Positions 46,835-55,501 of a DNA stretch of 64,000 nt are shown in pieces. Below the pieces are notes generated by a model. It had not been told where the DNA came from. It saw nothing but the letters and a program-made list of their open reading frames with translations, and did no database searches. A program made the position numbers and the translations under genes. The stretch is from Gimesia fumaroli (lineage in GTDB: Bacteria > Planctomycetota > Planctomycetia > Planctomycetales > Planctomycetaceae): positions 6,365,164-6,429,163 of the forward strand of contig NZ_CP037452.1 in the NCBI RefSeq assembly GCF_007754425.1, given 5' to 3'. The first letter of the stretch is position 1; every line of letters begins with the position of its first letter.

Positions 46835-47008
46835 CTACTTCAACTCTTCAAGTTCACCTGACCAGATTGAGTCGGGACTGAATAAAATCCACTTGACGCC
46901 TTCCCGCGTTTCGCCATCATCCCAGTTGCGCGTCGCGCGCGTGAGCACCACAGGTTCAGGTGAAAAAGTGAAACCGGTTTTAACCGCACCTGCAAAAAAC
47001 CGCTTGTT
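46835..47008 (-). pseudogene. gene remnant (57 codons, no start codon)
   Basis: The reverse strand is open from a TAA at 47009-47011 to a TAG at 46835-46837. Its translation (FFAGAVKTGFTFSPEPVVL; TRATRNWDDGETREGVKW; ILFSPDSIWSGELEELK) has the balanced, structured composition of real protein and no start codon. This suggests the 3' end of a decayed gene. Parent family not recognised. Confidence 0.35.
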
Positions 47009-47340
47009 TTAGACCGATTATTCAAATGGAATCCTCCAAAAGTTATGCGGGTCGACACACATCGACACACAACCGCCCCTGCCAACCAGTCCCGCCACAG
47101 CTCCAACACACATCTGCACTCCTTCGCCAACCATTTCGTTTCGCTCCCCCCTTGACCGCCCCACGCCCTTCCTGAAAATAGTCACGATTTCATACCAGAA
47201 AAAAGTAGGGTGCGGCCGCCCGCCTGGCGACGTTCTCTCCAAAAGAAAAGTGTGAATGGAACCAGATCAAGCAAAGCATGCCCCCTGACTATGGCAACCC
47301 GAGCACACCAAGCAGGAAGTCCCAGTGAAACAAACGAATC

Positions 47341-47457
47341 AACATCCCATCATCCCTGACAATAAAATTCCGCGTGGCACTGTTGGCTTGCCAACAGTGA
47401 TCAAGCAATGGCCAACCCACCCCACCATTAGCCGCAGAGCGTTAGCCCCGGTTTGAT
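47341..47457 (-). repeat. dispersed planctomycete-type repeat, longest copy
   Basis: Read on the reverse strand, it starts with a core ACCGGGGCTAACGCTCTGCGG (about 47433-47452) and ends with a near-perfect palindrome (CACTGTTGGC/GCCAACAGTG, 47378-47399). The core recurs, shorter and diverged, at 52281-52314 and 53821-53850 on the forward strand. The combination of a GGGGCTAACGC core with a hairpin arm is typical of short mobile or REP-like repeats. Confidence 0.65.
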
Positions 47458-48073
47458 CCACCAGGAAAAACAATCCCTCACATAAAACAAATCCTACCAG
47501 ATAACACCGCACCCACACAGATAAACATACGGCACTGAAACACACAATCGCAAGTGATGAAGAAAGGGCTTTTCGAAGTCTGTCCCCTTTTATGATCCAA
47601 ACGCTGCCCCTGCAGTAACACACGTTGGCCCGCGTTCTTCTCACTACGATCTTGGCAGAGACTTCCTCATGGATGCCACTTGATCGCGCAAGCGATATAG
47701 AACCCACTTGCAAATGTTCTATCCCATAACACCTGAGAACGTTGAGATAAGGATACAGCTGTGGTCTTGTCAGATCGGAACGGGATTTAGCAGTGAGACC
47801 CGATCCGAATAGAAAGATGACAGAGCTGCCTATTTCAACGATTCGATTTTTTGAAAACATTCACCTCGAATGACACAAAACGTACGAAATAAACTCTTTG
47901 CGAATCTTTCTTCAATGTGGCATCAATAGCAACGAATACGAAAAGCCAGACTACAATTCGCGTTAGTATTAAGAAAAATAAACTATTTTTGTGATCAGTC
48001 GCATGTTTGTTCCGCGGTTTCCATATAGGTCTAGATCATCTGCTCTAAGTCAGAAAAGATAAGGTAGTATCAT

Positions 48074-48310
48074 ATGGAAATACGAAAAAGTGTTCGCACA
48101 TCAAATACCATCCATACTTACCTAATTCAAAGACCGAAAGAACGATCTGAGGCAAAACAGGTGTGGTCAACCATCGATAACTTCTCTACCGTTTGCGATG
48201 AGATTCGCGATAAATTAAACGAACTACAAAGTCATATGCTGTCAAAAGCGTTCTTCTCAAAGCTTACCTACACTGATGCTAAATACTGGGCTGTGGGTTT
48301 TACCCATTAA
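48074..48310 (+). CDS. small hypothetical protein
   Basis: A 78-residue ORF (MEIRKSVRTSNTIHTYLIQR; STVCDEIRDKLNELQSHM), helix-rich and basic, with AT-rich codon use unlike the neighbouring housekeeping genes. An AAGGTAG sequence upstream is a weak ribosome-binding site. No family recognised. It could be a young accessory gene or a chance ORF. Confidence 0.4.
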   Translation: MEIRKSVRTSNTIHTYLIQRPKERSEAKQVWSTIDNFSTVCDEIRDKLNELQSHMLSKAFFSKLTYTDAKYWAVGFTH

Positions 48311-48441
48311 TATCAGGTTGGGTAGTGAGTCGGAATTAGACTGCGATTTCCTATTTGAATCGTTGCAACACTGTGTGCTCTCTTAGAGTCTTGTTACATG
48401 TCTATAGTCAATTAATCGCATATTTAAAGAAGACCTATATC

Positions 48442-48603
48442 ATGACTGACAAACCAACTTTTTCGATTCCAGACGATGCTCAAGAAACTACTGGCCGGTA
48501 TATAGTAACGTTTCGTGACGAGGCCGAATCTGAAGGAATGTCTTTTCTAAGCAAAAAGTGCGGTGTCTCCAAATTGCTACCGAACGCGGCGGACTATATC
48601 TAA
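48442..48603 (+). pseudogene. orphan propeptide-like ORF (subtilase I9-like), probably truncated
   Basis: ATG 48442 opens a 53-residue ORF: TTGRYIVTFRDEAESEGMSF then LSKKCGVSKLLPNAADY. The RYIVTFRD start looks like the I9 inhibitor/propeptide that precedes subtilisin-like (S8) proteases. No protease follows. After the stop, the next frame continues with protein-like sequence (IDEFKNAGGDDEMLRDPNRE, to about 48699), suggesting a frameshifted remnant. A free-standing protease inhibitor is the alternative. Confidence 0.4.
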
Positions 48604-48843
48604 TCAGCACTTGTAAATAGACGAATTTAAAAATGCTGGCGGGGATGATGAGATGCTACGTGATCCTAATAGAGAGGATAGAATCAACGCCGATTGACCT
48701 AATCGATCTTACATAAATATTTTTTGTGGACGTTAGTTTCACTTTTTCAGTTGACACTATACATAATCCTGATAGATTCAGGAAAACATGACCCTTTGTA
48801 CACAATTCACTGGCCATCCCTGTCTCATTTGAAAGGAACCACC

Positions 48844-49701
48844 ATGTCCGTTGTCGTTACTATCGACATGTATTCTGGCCGACCGAACCCCACGTGGGAA
48901 TTGTCGAAGACCGAAGCACAAAAACTACGCGAACTACTTCAGAAAGATCATGAACCGACACATCTGAAATCACCAGCGGCTGCTGGGCACCTCGGCTATC
49001 GGGGAATCCAAATCAGCTCCGTAGCTGAATCCACGCCACTTTCAATCGCGAGAGTATTCGATGGCGTGCTTGAAACAGATCAAACAGATGCCCAGAACTT
49101 CGTCGATGGGAACAGTGAAATTGAAGAGTTCTTGGTCGGCACCGCTGGACTACAACTCGACGGCGAAGAAGTGACATATATTCAACAGGAAATTCAAAAA
49201 AACGTGAAAGGCGGAGCGGCAAACACACTTCGTGATATCGAATTGTTCGCCGTTCCGCCTTACGATCCTGGCAAATGGAATAATGACCCATTCATTCGTC
49301 GAAACAACAACTGCTACAACTATTCAAACGACAAAATCACAAATACGTTCGCGCAGCCTGGGCGTGGCAGTGGACAAGAAGGACCATACCCTCCGAGCTG
49401 CTCAGGAACTGGTGCTGCTTCACAACGTGACGGGCAGCGGCCAATTTCAAATCCTGATATAACACCTGCTCAAGGCCACATCATCGCTCTTGTCGTGTCG
49501 ACGACACCAGGATTCCTCGATTATCACTGGTATCGCCGCGACAATAATACGATGTGGTCCCATAAGCCCGGTGGCACTCCCGCTACTAATCGAGACAATT
49601 CCGGCCGCACAATCTCTGATCCTCGGACATGTGACCGCGGTCCATACAACATCTTTTGTGGGTTTTACCACTGCATTCCATCAGAGACCCGCATTCGATG
49701 A
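48844..49701 (+). CDS. hypothetical protein with an NCYNY/HWYR (possibly papain-like) C-terminal domain
   Basis: A 285-residue protein from ATG 48844, after AAAGGAA; a longer start at 48724 gives an unlikely N-terminus. The first 130 residues are soluble and acidic. The C-terminal domain has the ordered motifs NNCYNYSNDKITNTFAQPG (Cys157), GHIIALVVSTTPGFLDYHWYRRD (His228), WSHKPGGTPATNRDNSG, and FCGFYHC at the end. A Cys early and a His later, in a secreted-looking domain, suggest a papain-like or amidase-like fold, but this is inference. No signal peptide. The next gene is a secreted protein. Confidence 0.65.
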   Translation: MSVVVTIDMYSGRPNPTWELSKTEAQKLRELLQKDHEPTHLKSPAAAGHLGYRGIQISSVAESTPLSIARVFDGVLETDQTDAQNFVDGNSEIEEFLVGTAGLQLDGEEVTYIQQEIQKNVKGGAANTLRDIELFAVPPYDPGKWNNDPFIRRNNNCYNYSNDKITNTFAQPGRGSGQEGPYPPSCSGTGAASQRDGQRPISNPDITPAQGHIIALVVSTTPGFLDYHWYRRDNNTMWSHKPGGTPATNRDNSGRTISDPRTCDRGPYNIFCGFYHCIPSETRIR

Positions 49702-49797
49702 ATTTGCCTAACCGTTGCGTGAATCGGAGCAGGTGCTCGCGCTCGCCCGATTACCCTGGTCCTTAGCCGTTAATGCTTCTCACTCAAGGAGACTACA

Positions 49798-50352
49798 ATG
49801 TCACGTTACGCTGTACTTGCTACAATCCTTTGCCTCACTTCGATCTCTACTGCACAAGACAAGAAAGCAGAGGACGTCGCAAAAAAAAACACTGCACCAG
49901 ACGGTTACATTGAGTCACTTCCCGGTGGCATCCCCACTGATGCACAGGAACCCGAAGACCGTACCGCGAAAACCGCTGGCTTCGGTTGGTATAATAACTG
50001 TGGTGTCAACATACCGACAACATTGAACGGCACAAACGGTACCACAAAGATCAGTGTATACGCCCGGGATGTTTCTTGGTGGTTCGCTCGCGGTGGTCGA
50101 AAAATCAGGAACGTACAAGGCGATGGAGGAGCGGGCGGCAGCGGGTGGAGATTTCCCAATGCGCATAAATTCGGCGTCGTTATCTACCAAGGAAATAGCT
50201 ATTGGAATGTCAATTCGACAAGTTCGAGTAGCCCCACTGTGATTAACTTGCCGTCAAATACGTTGCCTGTAACCGTCTGGGTCAATGATACCAACGGTAA
50301 CTACAGTGACAACGCTGGAGCCGTAGATATCTACTTACGTAAGGACAACTGA
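49798..50352 (+). CDS. secreted beta-sandwich (LecA-like) protein
   Basis: A 184-residue protein with a signal peptide (MSRYAVLATILCLTSISTAQ) and AAGGAG upstream. The mature part is rich in Gly, Asn, Ser and Trp. A region with ISVYARDVSWWFARGGRKI is followed by LPVTVWVNDTNGNYSDNAG, which resembles the LxLxVNDxxxxDNSG calcium/sugar-binding loop of PA-IL (LecA)-like beta sandwiches. So it may bind sugars or surfaces. It lies directly after the NCYNY/HWYR gene on the same strand (96 bases). Confidence 0.62.
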   Translation: MSRYAVLATILCLTSISTAQDKKAEDVAKKNTAPDGYIESLPGGIPTDAQEPEDRTAKTAGFGWYNNCGVNIPTTLNGTNGTTKISVYARDVSWWFARGGRKIRNVQGDGGAGGSGWRFPNAHKFGVVIYQGNSYWNVNSTSSSSPTVINLPSNTLPVTVWVNDTNGNYSDNAGAVDIYLRKDN

Positions 50353-51165
50353 CTCCAAGCAACTGCCAATAAACATATGAACGAAAGCGGCGAAGATCGG
50401 GTTTACAAATAGACGATCTCTCGTCGTCACCGAGTAATAGGTGACTCTCTACTCGGTAAAATAAAAGAGGGTAGATTAAGAATAATCGCTGTAGGATTTT
50501 TTCCATATCGTGATCCACTTTTTCCTATACCGCGCGAACAGATCGAAGAGGCTGCAAATAAAATCGGTATTCGTCCTGAAGAGATCGAGGAGCAGGTCAC
50601 GGCGCTGTCGGCCTTTCCCGGCTGGAATATTACCGTGGGGGCTCGGCCCTAATCATCCATGCATGCCCCTAACGGAAATTCTCACGCCATCGGTCAGTTC
50701 CGGCTTTTCACTTTCACCTTCTCAGCAACGACTTACTGGAATTGTTTATGATCAAAGGTTTTGTACTTTGAAAAGTTATTTACTCCAATTATCATTGACA
50801 TCACGCTGGCACTATAACGAAATATAAATCATTGATGTCAGCGTTTTTTTCATATCAGCGTCGCATCAATACGAATCCGTGCAGGTTCATTCAAAGTTAG
50901 TTAGACAGAGCTATCGCGTGAACAGTCTCGTAAGAAAAAATAAGATCGAATCGAAATCCTTGTAGCGATAAAAGAGGAAAGGAACGACGTCCAATTTACA
51001 TTTGATAAAGTTGATACACCTGTCATTACCGTTAACTGAAATCAACGAGACGAGGAAAGTCCAGCTAACAATAGCTTGAACTGGAGCGGCAATTCAGAAG
51101 GAATCTGAGGTCAACCCGTAACAACTCCGCCTGGTTTAACTGGACATCCACACTTGGAGGCGTTT
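50353..51165. other. accessory intergenic region with one gene remnant
   Basis: About 810 bases. One open protein-like stretch (50413-50652) is listed separately. A weak hairpin (TGACATCA/TGATGTCA, 50796-50803 and 50833-50840) followed by seven T (50844-50850) may be a terminator. The ORF at 50510-50827 has a random-looking translation. Nothing else seen. Confidence 0.55.
50413..50652 (+). pseudogene. gene remnant (79 codons, no usable start)
   Basis: The frame is open from a TAG at 50410-50412 to a TAA at 50650-50652 but has no ATG, GTG or TTG near its start. Its translation (IAVGFFPYRDPLFPIPREQI; EEAANKIGIRPEEIEEQVTA; LSAFPGWNITVGARP) has a plausible alternation of helix and loop. It looks like the C-terminal part of a lost gene, family not recognised. 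Confidence 0.4.
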
Positions 51166-52119
51166 ATGCCCTACGATCCCGAGTTTATTGCCGGTCATGT
51201 CATTTCTCTTCCCACTCCTAACGAACGGGTGATGGCATTGGCGTTTGAAGGAGACTACATTCACCACTCGCGCCATTCGCTGTTGTTTAACGAGGAACGT
51301 GGTTTCGCGTTTGTTTCGGCTCACAACATTGATGGCACCACGCTGCCGTCGGCCCAGTATACTCGTCGCAATTTCAAGAACGATCCGATAATTCAACCCA
51401 AGTCGCTGCAAGTTGATCGCAACCGTGGCTATCGCGAGAGCGAGGATCACGGATTTGGTCCTAATCCCTGGGATCAGGGCCATTTGGCGCGACGCAAAAG
51501 TCTGTCCTGGGGTGACGAAGCGGAAGCTCGGATTGCCGAACGCGAGAGCGACTTGTGGTCAAACATTGCCCCTCAACACGAAAACTTGCACGATGATGCT
51601 TGGGGTAAAATCGAAGACTGGATGCTGGAACGGGTCGAAAATGACGGCCCTCGCGCCTGTGTTTTTACCGGACCCGTGTTTACCGAGGACGATCCAGAAC
51701 ACAAAAACGGCCCCGAGGAAGACCCAATCCGCATTCCTGCTGGATTCTGGAAAGTGATTTCCATCGAGTTGACTGGTACGATGCGTTCGGCTGGTTTTCT
51801 TGTGTGGCAACGCGATTATGACAGTGAAGAACCGCTGCCTTTTGCGCCAGTACTTGAGCAGGTGCGATTGACCACCATCGAAGTGCTGACAGGACTGACT
51901 TTCCCAGCATTGAGACGATTCGATCCTCTGTTATTCCACCGCCAGACGCCTCAGCGCGCCAGGTCAATCTCGCGGTCACGTGAAATAGTACGGAGGCATA
52001 TGGTTATGCCTCTCAGCAGCTCGTCAGTTACCATTCCGGGGCTTGACGAGGATCTATTGATTGAGGCCACATCACCTGGAACTGCGGCGATCACGTCGAA
52101 GCGGGATATTGTGCTTTAA
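51166..52119 (+). CDS. NUC1-family DNA/RNA non-specific endonuclease
   Basis: A 317-residue protein from ATG 51166, eight bases after GGAGGCG; a TTG at 51154 is in frame. The endonuclease motif is WDQGHLARRKSL (D103-Q104-G105-H106; the canonical form is DRGH), then SNIAPQHENLHDDAWGKIEDW with a magnesium-site Asn and a Glu. These are the key residues of the EndoG/NucA fold. Neither a signal peptide nor a membrane helix is present, so it acts in the cytoplasm, is exported by a non-Sec route or has a leaderless role. The rest (after about 240) is a Ser/Arg-rich tail. No immunity gene is seen. Confidence 0.85.
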   Translation: MPYDPEFIAGHVISLPTPNERVMALAFEGDYIHHSRHSLLFNEERGFAFVSAHNIDGTTLPSAQYTRRNFKNDPIIQPKSLQVDRNRGYRESEDHGFGPNPWDQGHLARRKSLSWGDEAEARIAERESDLWSNIAPQHENLHDDAWGKIEDWMLERVENDGPRACVFTGPVFTEDDPEHKNGPEEDPIRIPAGFWKVISIELTGTMRSAGFLVWQRDYDSEEPLPFAPVLEQVRLTTIEVLTGLTFPALRRFDPLLFHRQTPQRARSISRSREIVRRHMVMPLSSSSVTIPGLDEDLLIEATSPGTAAITSKRDIVL

Positions 52120-52280
52120 ATGAGTTAGTGTTGATTGGTAAAGACGGATCTGAACAGGCACTTCGTTACCTACCAGCCGAAATCTCCGAAGAACACATCA
52201 TGCCCCATAACGACTATTGTTGATTACAGGAAAGCCGATCGGTTTCATCAGAATGAAAGTTAGTTTTTTCCTGCTACCGT

Positions 52281-52314
52281 TTAATTACCGGGGTTAACGC
52301 CCTGCGGCTAGTGG
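52281..52314 (+). repeat. dispersed repeat, left copy flanking the flavoprotein gene
   Basis: TTAATTACCGGGGTTAACGC followed by CCTGCGGCTAGTGG. Matches the copies at 47433-47457 (reverse) and 53821-53850 in the GGGGYTAACGC..GCGGCT core. Same orientation as the copy at 53821. Confidence 0.6.
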
Positions 52315-52382
52315 TCGCTCGTTTTTATAGTTCTATAGTGTGGGACCGATAGTCCTATCGGCTGGTCCTCTTCTTTTTTTCC

Positions 52383-53585
52383 TTACATCGCATTGCCGGC
52401 GATCCAGGCTGTGGTCCAGGCGTTTTGGAAGTTGAAGCCGCCTGTGATACCATCGATGTTCAGGATTTCGCCGGCAAAATAGAGGCCCGGGCAGACGCGG
52501 CTCTCCATCGTGCGGAAATCGACTTCGTTCAGGTCGACGCCGCCGCAGGTCACGAATTCTTCTTTGAAAACTCCTTTGCCCGTGACCTGGAATTCACCGG
52601 CCGTCAGTTCTTTGACGAGGGCCTGCGATCCCTTTTTGGAGAGTTCGGCCCAGCGCACCGATTGCGGGCCGAGACGGTGATCGACGAGTGATTTCCATAA
52701 CCGTTTGGGTAACTGCCAGGGACAGGCCGAGTCGATGGTCTTCTTCGCCTGCGAGATCTTGAAGGAATTCAGTTGTTCGCGCACCTGGTCAGCACTGGAT
52801 CCCGCCAGCCAGTTGATGCGGAGCAGGGCGTTGTAATTGGCATCGAAGAGTTCCCGGGCCGCCCACGCGGAGAGTTTCAACACCGCCGGTCCACTGAGGC
52901 CCCAATGCGTCACGAGGATCGGCCCTGATTGACTGAACGTCTTCGTGCTGGTGACTAACTGACACTCCACCTGTTCCACTGCCACGCCCGGCAAGTCTTT
53001 GATCCGTGAATCATTCACTTTGAACGTGAACAACGAGGGCACTGGCGGAACGATTTGATGTCCGAGGCTACTCGTCAATTCGAAACCGGCACGACTGCCG
53101 CCGGTCGCCAGGAGAATTCGGTCTGCGTGAATGGATTCACCTGTTTGCAAAGTGACGTTGAAGCTTGAGTCGCTTTTCTGAATCCCGGCGACGTTGGCCC
53201 GCAGACGAATCTCCACGCCCGCGTCCTCCGCCGCTGTTTGCAGACAATTGACAATGGTGGCGGAATCATCGGTGGTGGGAAACATGCGGCCGTCGGCTTC
53301 AGTTTTGGTGCGGACGCCCCGCGACTCAAACCACGCGATCGTGTCGGACGGTTGAAACCGGGTGAAGGGACCACGCAGCGCTTTCCCGCCTCGGGGATAA
53401 CTGTTGACCAGGTCGCGCGGCTCAAAGCAGCTGTGCGTTACGTTGCAGCGACCGCCGCCCGAGATGCGGACTTTCGCCAGGACGGAAGAGGCGGCTTCGA
53501 GAATCGTCACCTCGTGACCGTTTTCCGCAGCCGCGATCGCCCCGAAGAATCCCGCTGCACCGCCACCGATCACAATGACTTTCAA
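52383..53585 (-). CDS. BaiN/HI0933-type flavoprotein
   Basis: A 400-residue FAD-binding protein. N-terminal dinucleotide loop VIGGGAAGFFGAIAAAENG and acidic ILEAASS; the HI0933-family signature VRISGGGRCNVTH follows, then FFPTTDDSATIVNCLQ, LATGGSRAG, and near the C-terminus CGGVDLNEVDF, YFAGEILNIDGITGG, the second FAD contact. Probably reduces an unknown substrate. It is flanked by two dispersed-repeat copies in the same orientation, which could let it excise or duplicate. Confidence 0.92.
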   Translation of the reverse strand: MKVIVIGGGAAGFFGAIAAAENGHEVTILEAASSVLAKVRISGGGRCNVTHSCFEPRDLVNSYPRGGKALRGPFTRFQPSDTIAWFESRGVRTKTEADGRMFPTTDDSATIVNCLQTAAEDAGVEIRLRANVAGIQKSDSSFNVTLQTGESIHADRILLATGGSRAGFELTSSLGHQIVPPVPSLFTFKVNDSRIKDLPGVAVEQVECQLVTSTKTFSQSGPILVTHWGLSGPAVLKLSAWAARELFDANYNALLRINWLAGSSADQVREQLNSFKISQAKKTIDSACPWQLPKRLWKSLVDHRLGPQSVRWAELSKKGSQALVKELTAGEFQVTGKGVFKEEFVTCGGVDLNEVDFRTMESRVCPGLYFAGEILNIDGITGGFNFQNAWTTAWIAGNAM

Positions 53586-53820
53586 TGTTCCTCGCCTCTA
53601 CTCAACCGGGTGAAATCGCTCACTTTTTGACCAACGACAACTGGTCATACCCATTAACTGAAGAGAGTGAGTCTAGCAGTTCAACCCGCCGATTTCACTC
53701 GTGCGGCTTTGCTGTTTCGGGCTTTCATGTTGAATCGTTGTTTTGCGGGACGTGTGATACGGAACAGACATCCCTTACCCGGGTCGCGCTTCTCAATTCG
53801 AATGGCCCATACCTAAGACG

Positions 53821-53850
53821 TTAATTGGGGCTAACGCCTTGCGGCTTGTG
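53821..53850 (+). repeat. dispersed repeat, right copy
   Basis: TTAATTGGGGCTAACGCCTT followed by GCGGCTTGTG. It lacks the ACC of the copy at 52281 but otherwise matches it base for base, apart from a few substitutions. Confidence 0.6.
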
Positions 53851-53911
53851 TCTGTTTCTGCGGTCATTGTTCAGAAAACCAGGGCGAGGTCACCCTATCG
53901 ACTACGCGGTT

Positions 53912-53948
53912 TGATATTACAGAGCTGATTCTGTGAACTGTAATATCA
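53912..53948. repeat. 11-bp inverted repeat TGATATTACAG-N15-CTGTAATATCA
   Basis: TGATATTACAG (53912-53922) pairs exactly with CTGTAATATCA (53938-53948). It has no T run after it, so it does not look like a terminator. It could be a protein-binding palindrome or a mobile-element end. Confidence 0.5.
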
Positions 53949-53989
53949 CGTTTCAAACGGATAAAGAAACACGACTTCATCCATCCCAC

Positions 53990-54018
53990 AAAAAAAGGCC
54001 TCCCGATGGTGGGAGGCC
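53990..54018 (-). terminator. fliA: rho-independent terminator of fliA
   Basis: GGCCTCCC (53997-54004) and GGGAGGCC (54011-54018) form a perfect 8-bp stem around a 6-base loop. On the reverse strand the stem is followed by TTTTTTT. It lies 33 bases after the stop codon of fliA. Confidence 0.88.
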
Positions 54019-54051
54019 GTTTTTGGTTGTCTTTTTATGGAGCAGGCTTGC

Positions 54052-54828
<777 letters not shown>

Positions 54829-54905
54829 TTACTCCTCCGTGATCAACATACAGCCGTTTCAAATGGGTTAGAGATGAAAAGTATGACTGCTAAAACGTTA
54901 TATAA

Positions 54906-55127
54906 TTAATCAAGATTATTTTTCCATTTTTCAAAACTTGCTCGCGCTGATTCTTCAACCAGTCGAGTGGCAACTTCCCCGAGCACCAGACCGAGACCAA
55001 AAAATATGACTGCAGCTACTAATGCGGATTGAGTCGCGCCAATGAAATCAGTATGAGAGAGAATCCCTCGTACTGATTCAGTCGCAAAAGCGATTAGCGA
55101 TAATCGAAATGCATAATGCAGGGCCAC
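54906..55127 (-). CDS. small single-span membrane protein
   Basis: A 73-residue protein starting at GTG, with an amphipathic N-terminus and a helix (SALVAAVIFFGLGLVLGEVATRL). It lies between fliA and flhG on the same strand, but its ribosome-binding site is weak. Function unknown. Confidence 0.55.
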   Translation of the reverse strand: MALHYAFRLSLIAFATESVRGILSHTDFIGATQSALVAAVIFFGLGLVLGEVATRLVEESARASFEKWKNNLD

Positions 55128-55501
55128 AGAATATTCCCGGATAGAGTTTGAAAAATGTCCGGAATGAATTTCACTTCACTCCGAAGGGACCTTCGCTCGT
55201 CTATCTTTTTATATCGGCGTCCTGCTCCAGAAAATTTAACCTTTCTCCTACAATTTAATTAATCGTTAAAACCTAACATTTCATCGTTCCTGCATGCGTA
55301 ACGCGATCCTCTGGTATTGCTTTAACCTCAGCATTTACCAGTAGTTGAACCGCGACAACACAGACGAATGTCTGCACGCCCAGTTAAAAATCAGTTGTTA
55401 AGGGTTTCGTAAAGTGACGTGACTCAAAAGTGGGTAAGAACAGGAATAGAGAGAGATGAGAGAGAGAATTTCCTGTGATTTCTTACCGTATTTCCTGAGT
55501 G
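55128..55501. other. intergenic spacer between flhG and the small membrane protein gene
   Basis: About 370 bases with a short hairpin (CGAAGG-GAC-CTTCG, near 55182) but no long stem, repeat or ORF. Probably a promoter region for the downstream reverse-strand genes; no -10/-35 pair fixed. Confidence 0.4.

Larger units (their letters stand above)
46659..48073. other. gene-poor region with remnants and a dispersed repeat
   Basis: About 1.4 kb without a convincing intact gene. Listed separately are a gene fragment (46835-47008) and a dispersed repeat (47341-47457). Reverse-strand ORFs at 47018-47242 and 47339-47860 have random-looking, Arg/Cys-rich translations and cross the repeat, so I reject them. 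The right end (47860-48070) is AT-rich. Confidence 0.65.
53586..54051. other. spacer with repeat copy and inverted repeat
   Basis: Between the flavoprotein gene and the end of fliA. Holds the repeat copy at 53821-53850, an 11-bp inverted repeat at 53912-53948 and the fliA terminator at 53990-54018. No convincing gene. Confidence 0.65.

Noticed and set aside
47018-47242. reverse-strand ORF of 74 codons
   Set aside because: The translation is rich in Arg, Gly, Val and Cys without recognisable structure. A better protein-like frame (46835-47008) lies beside it.
47339-47860. reverse-strand ORF of 173 codons
   Set aside because: It crosses the dispersed repeat, has no ribosome-binding site and its translation is not protein-like.
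50510-50827. forward ORF of 105 codons
   Set aside because: The composition is random and a neighbouring frame (50413-50652) is more protein-like.
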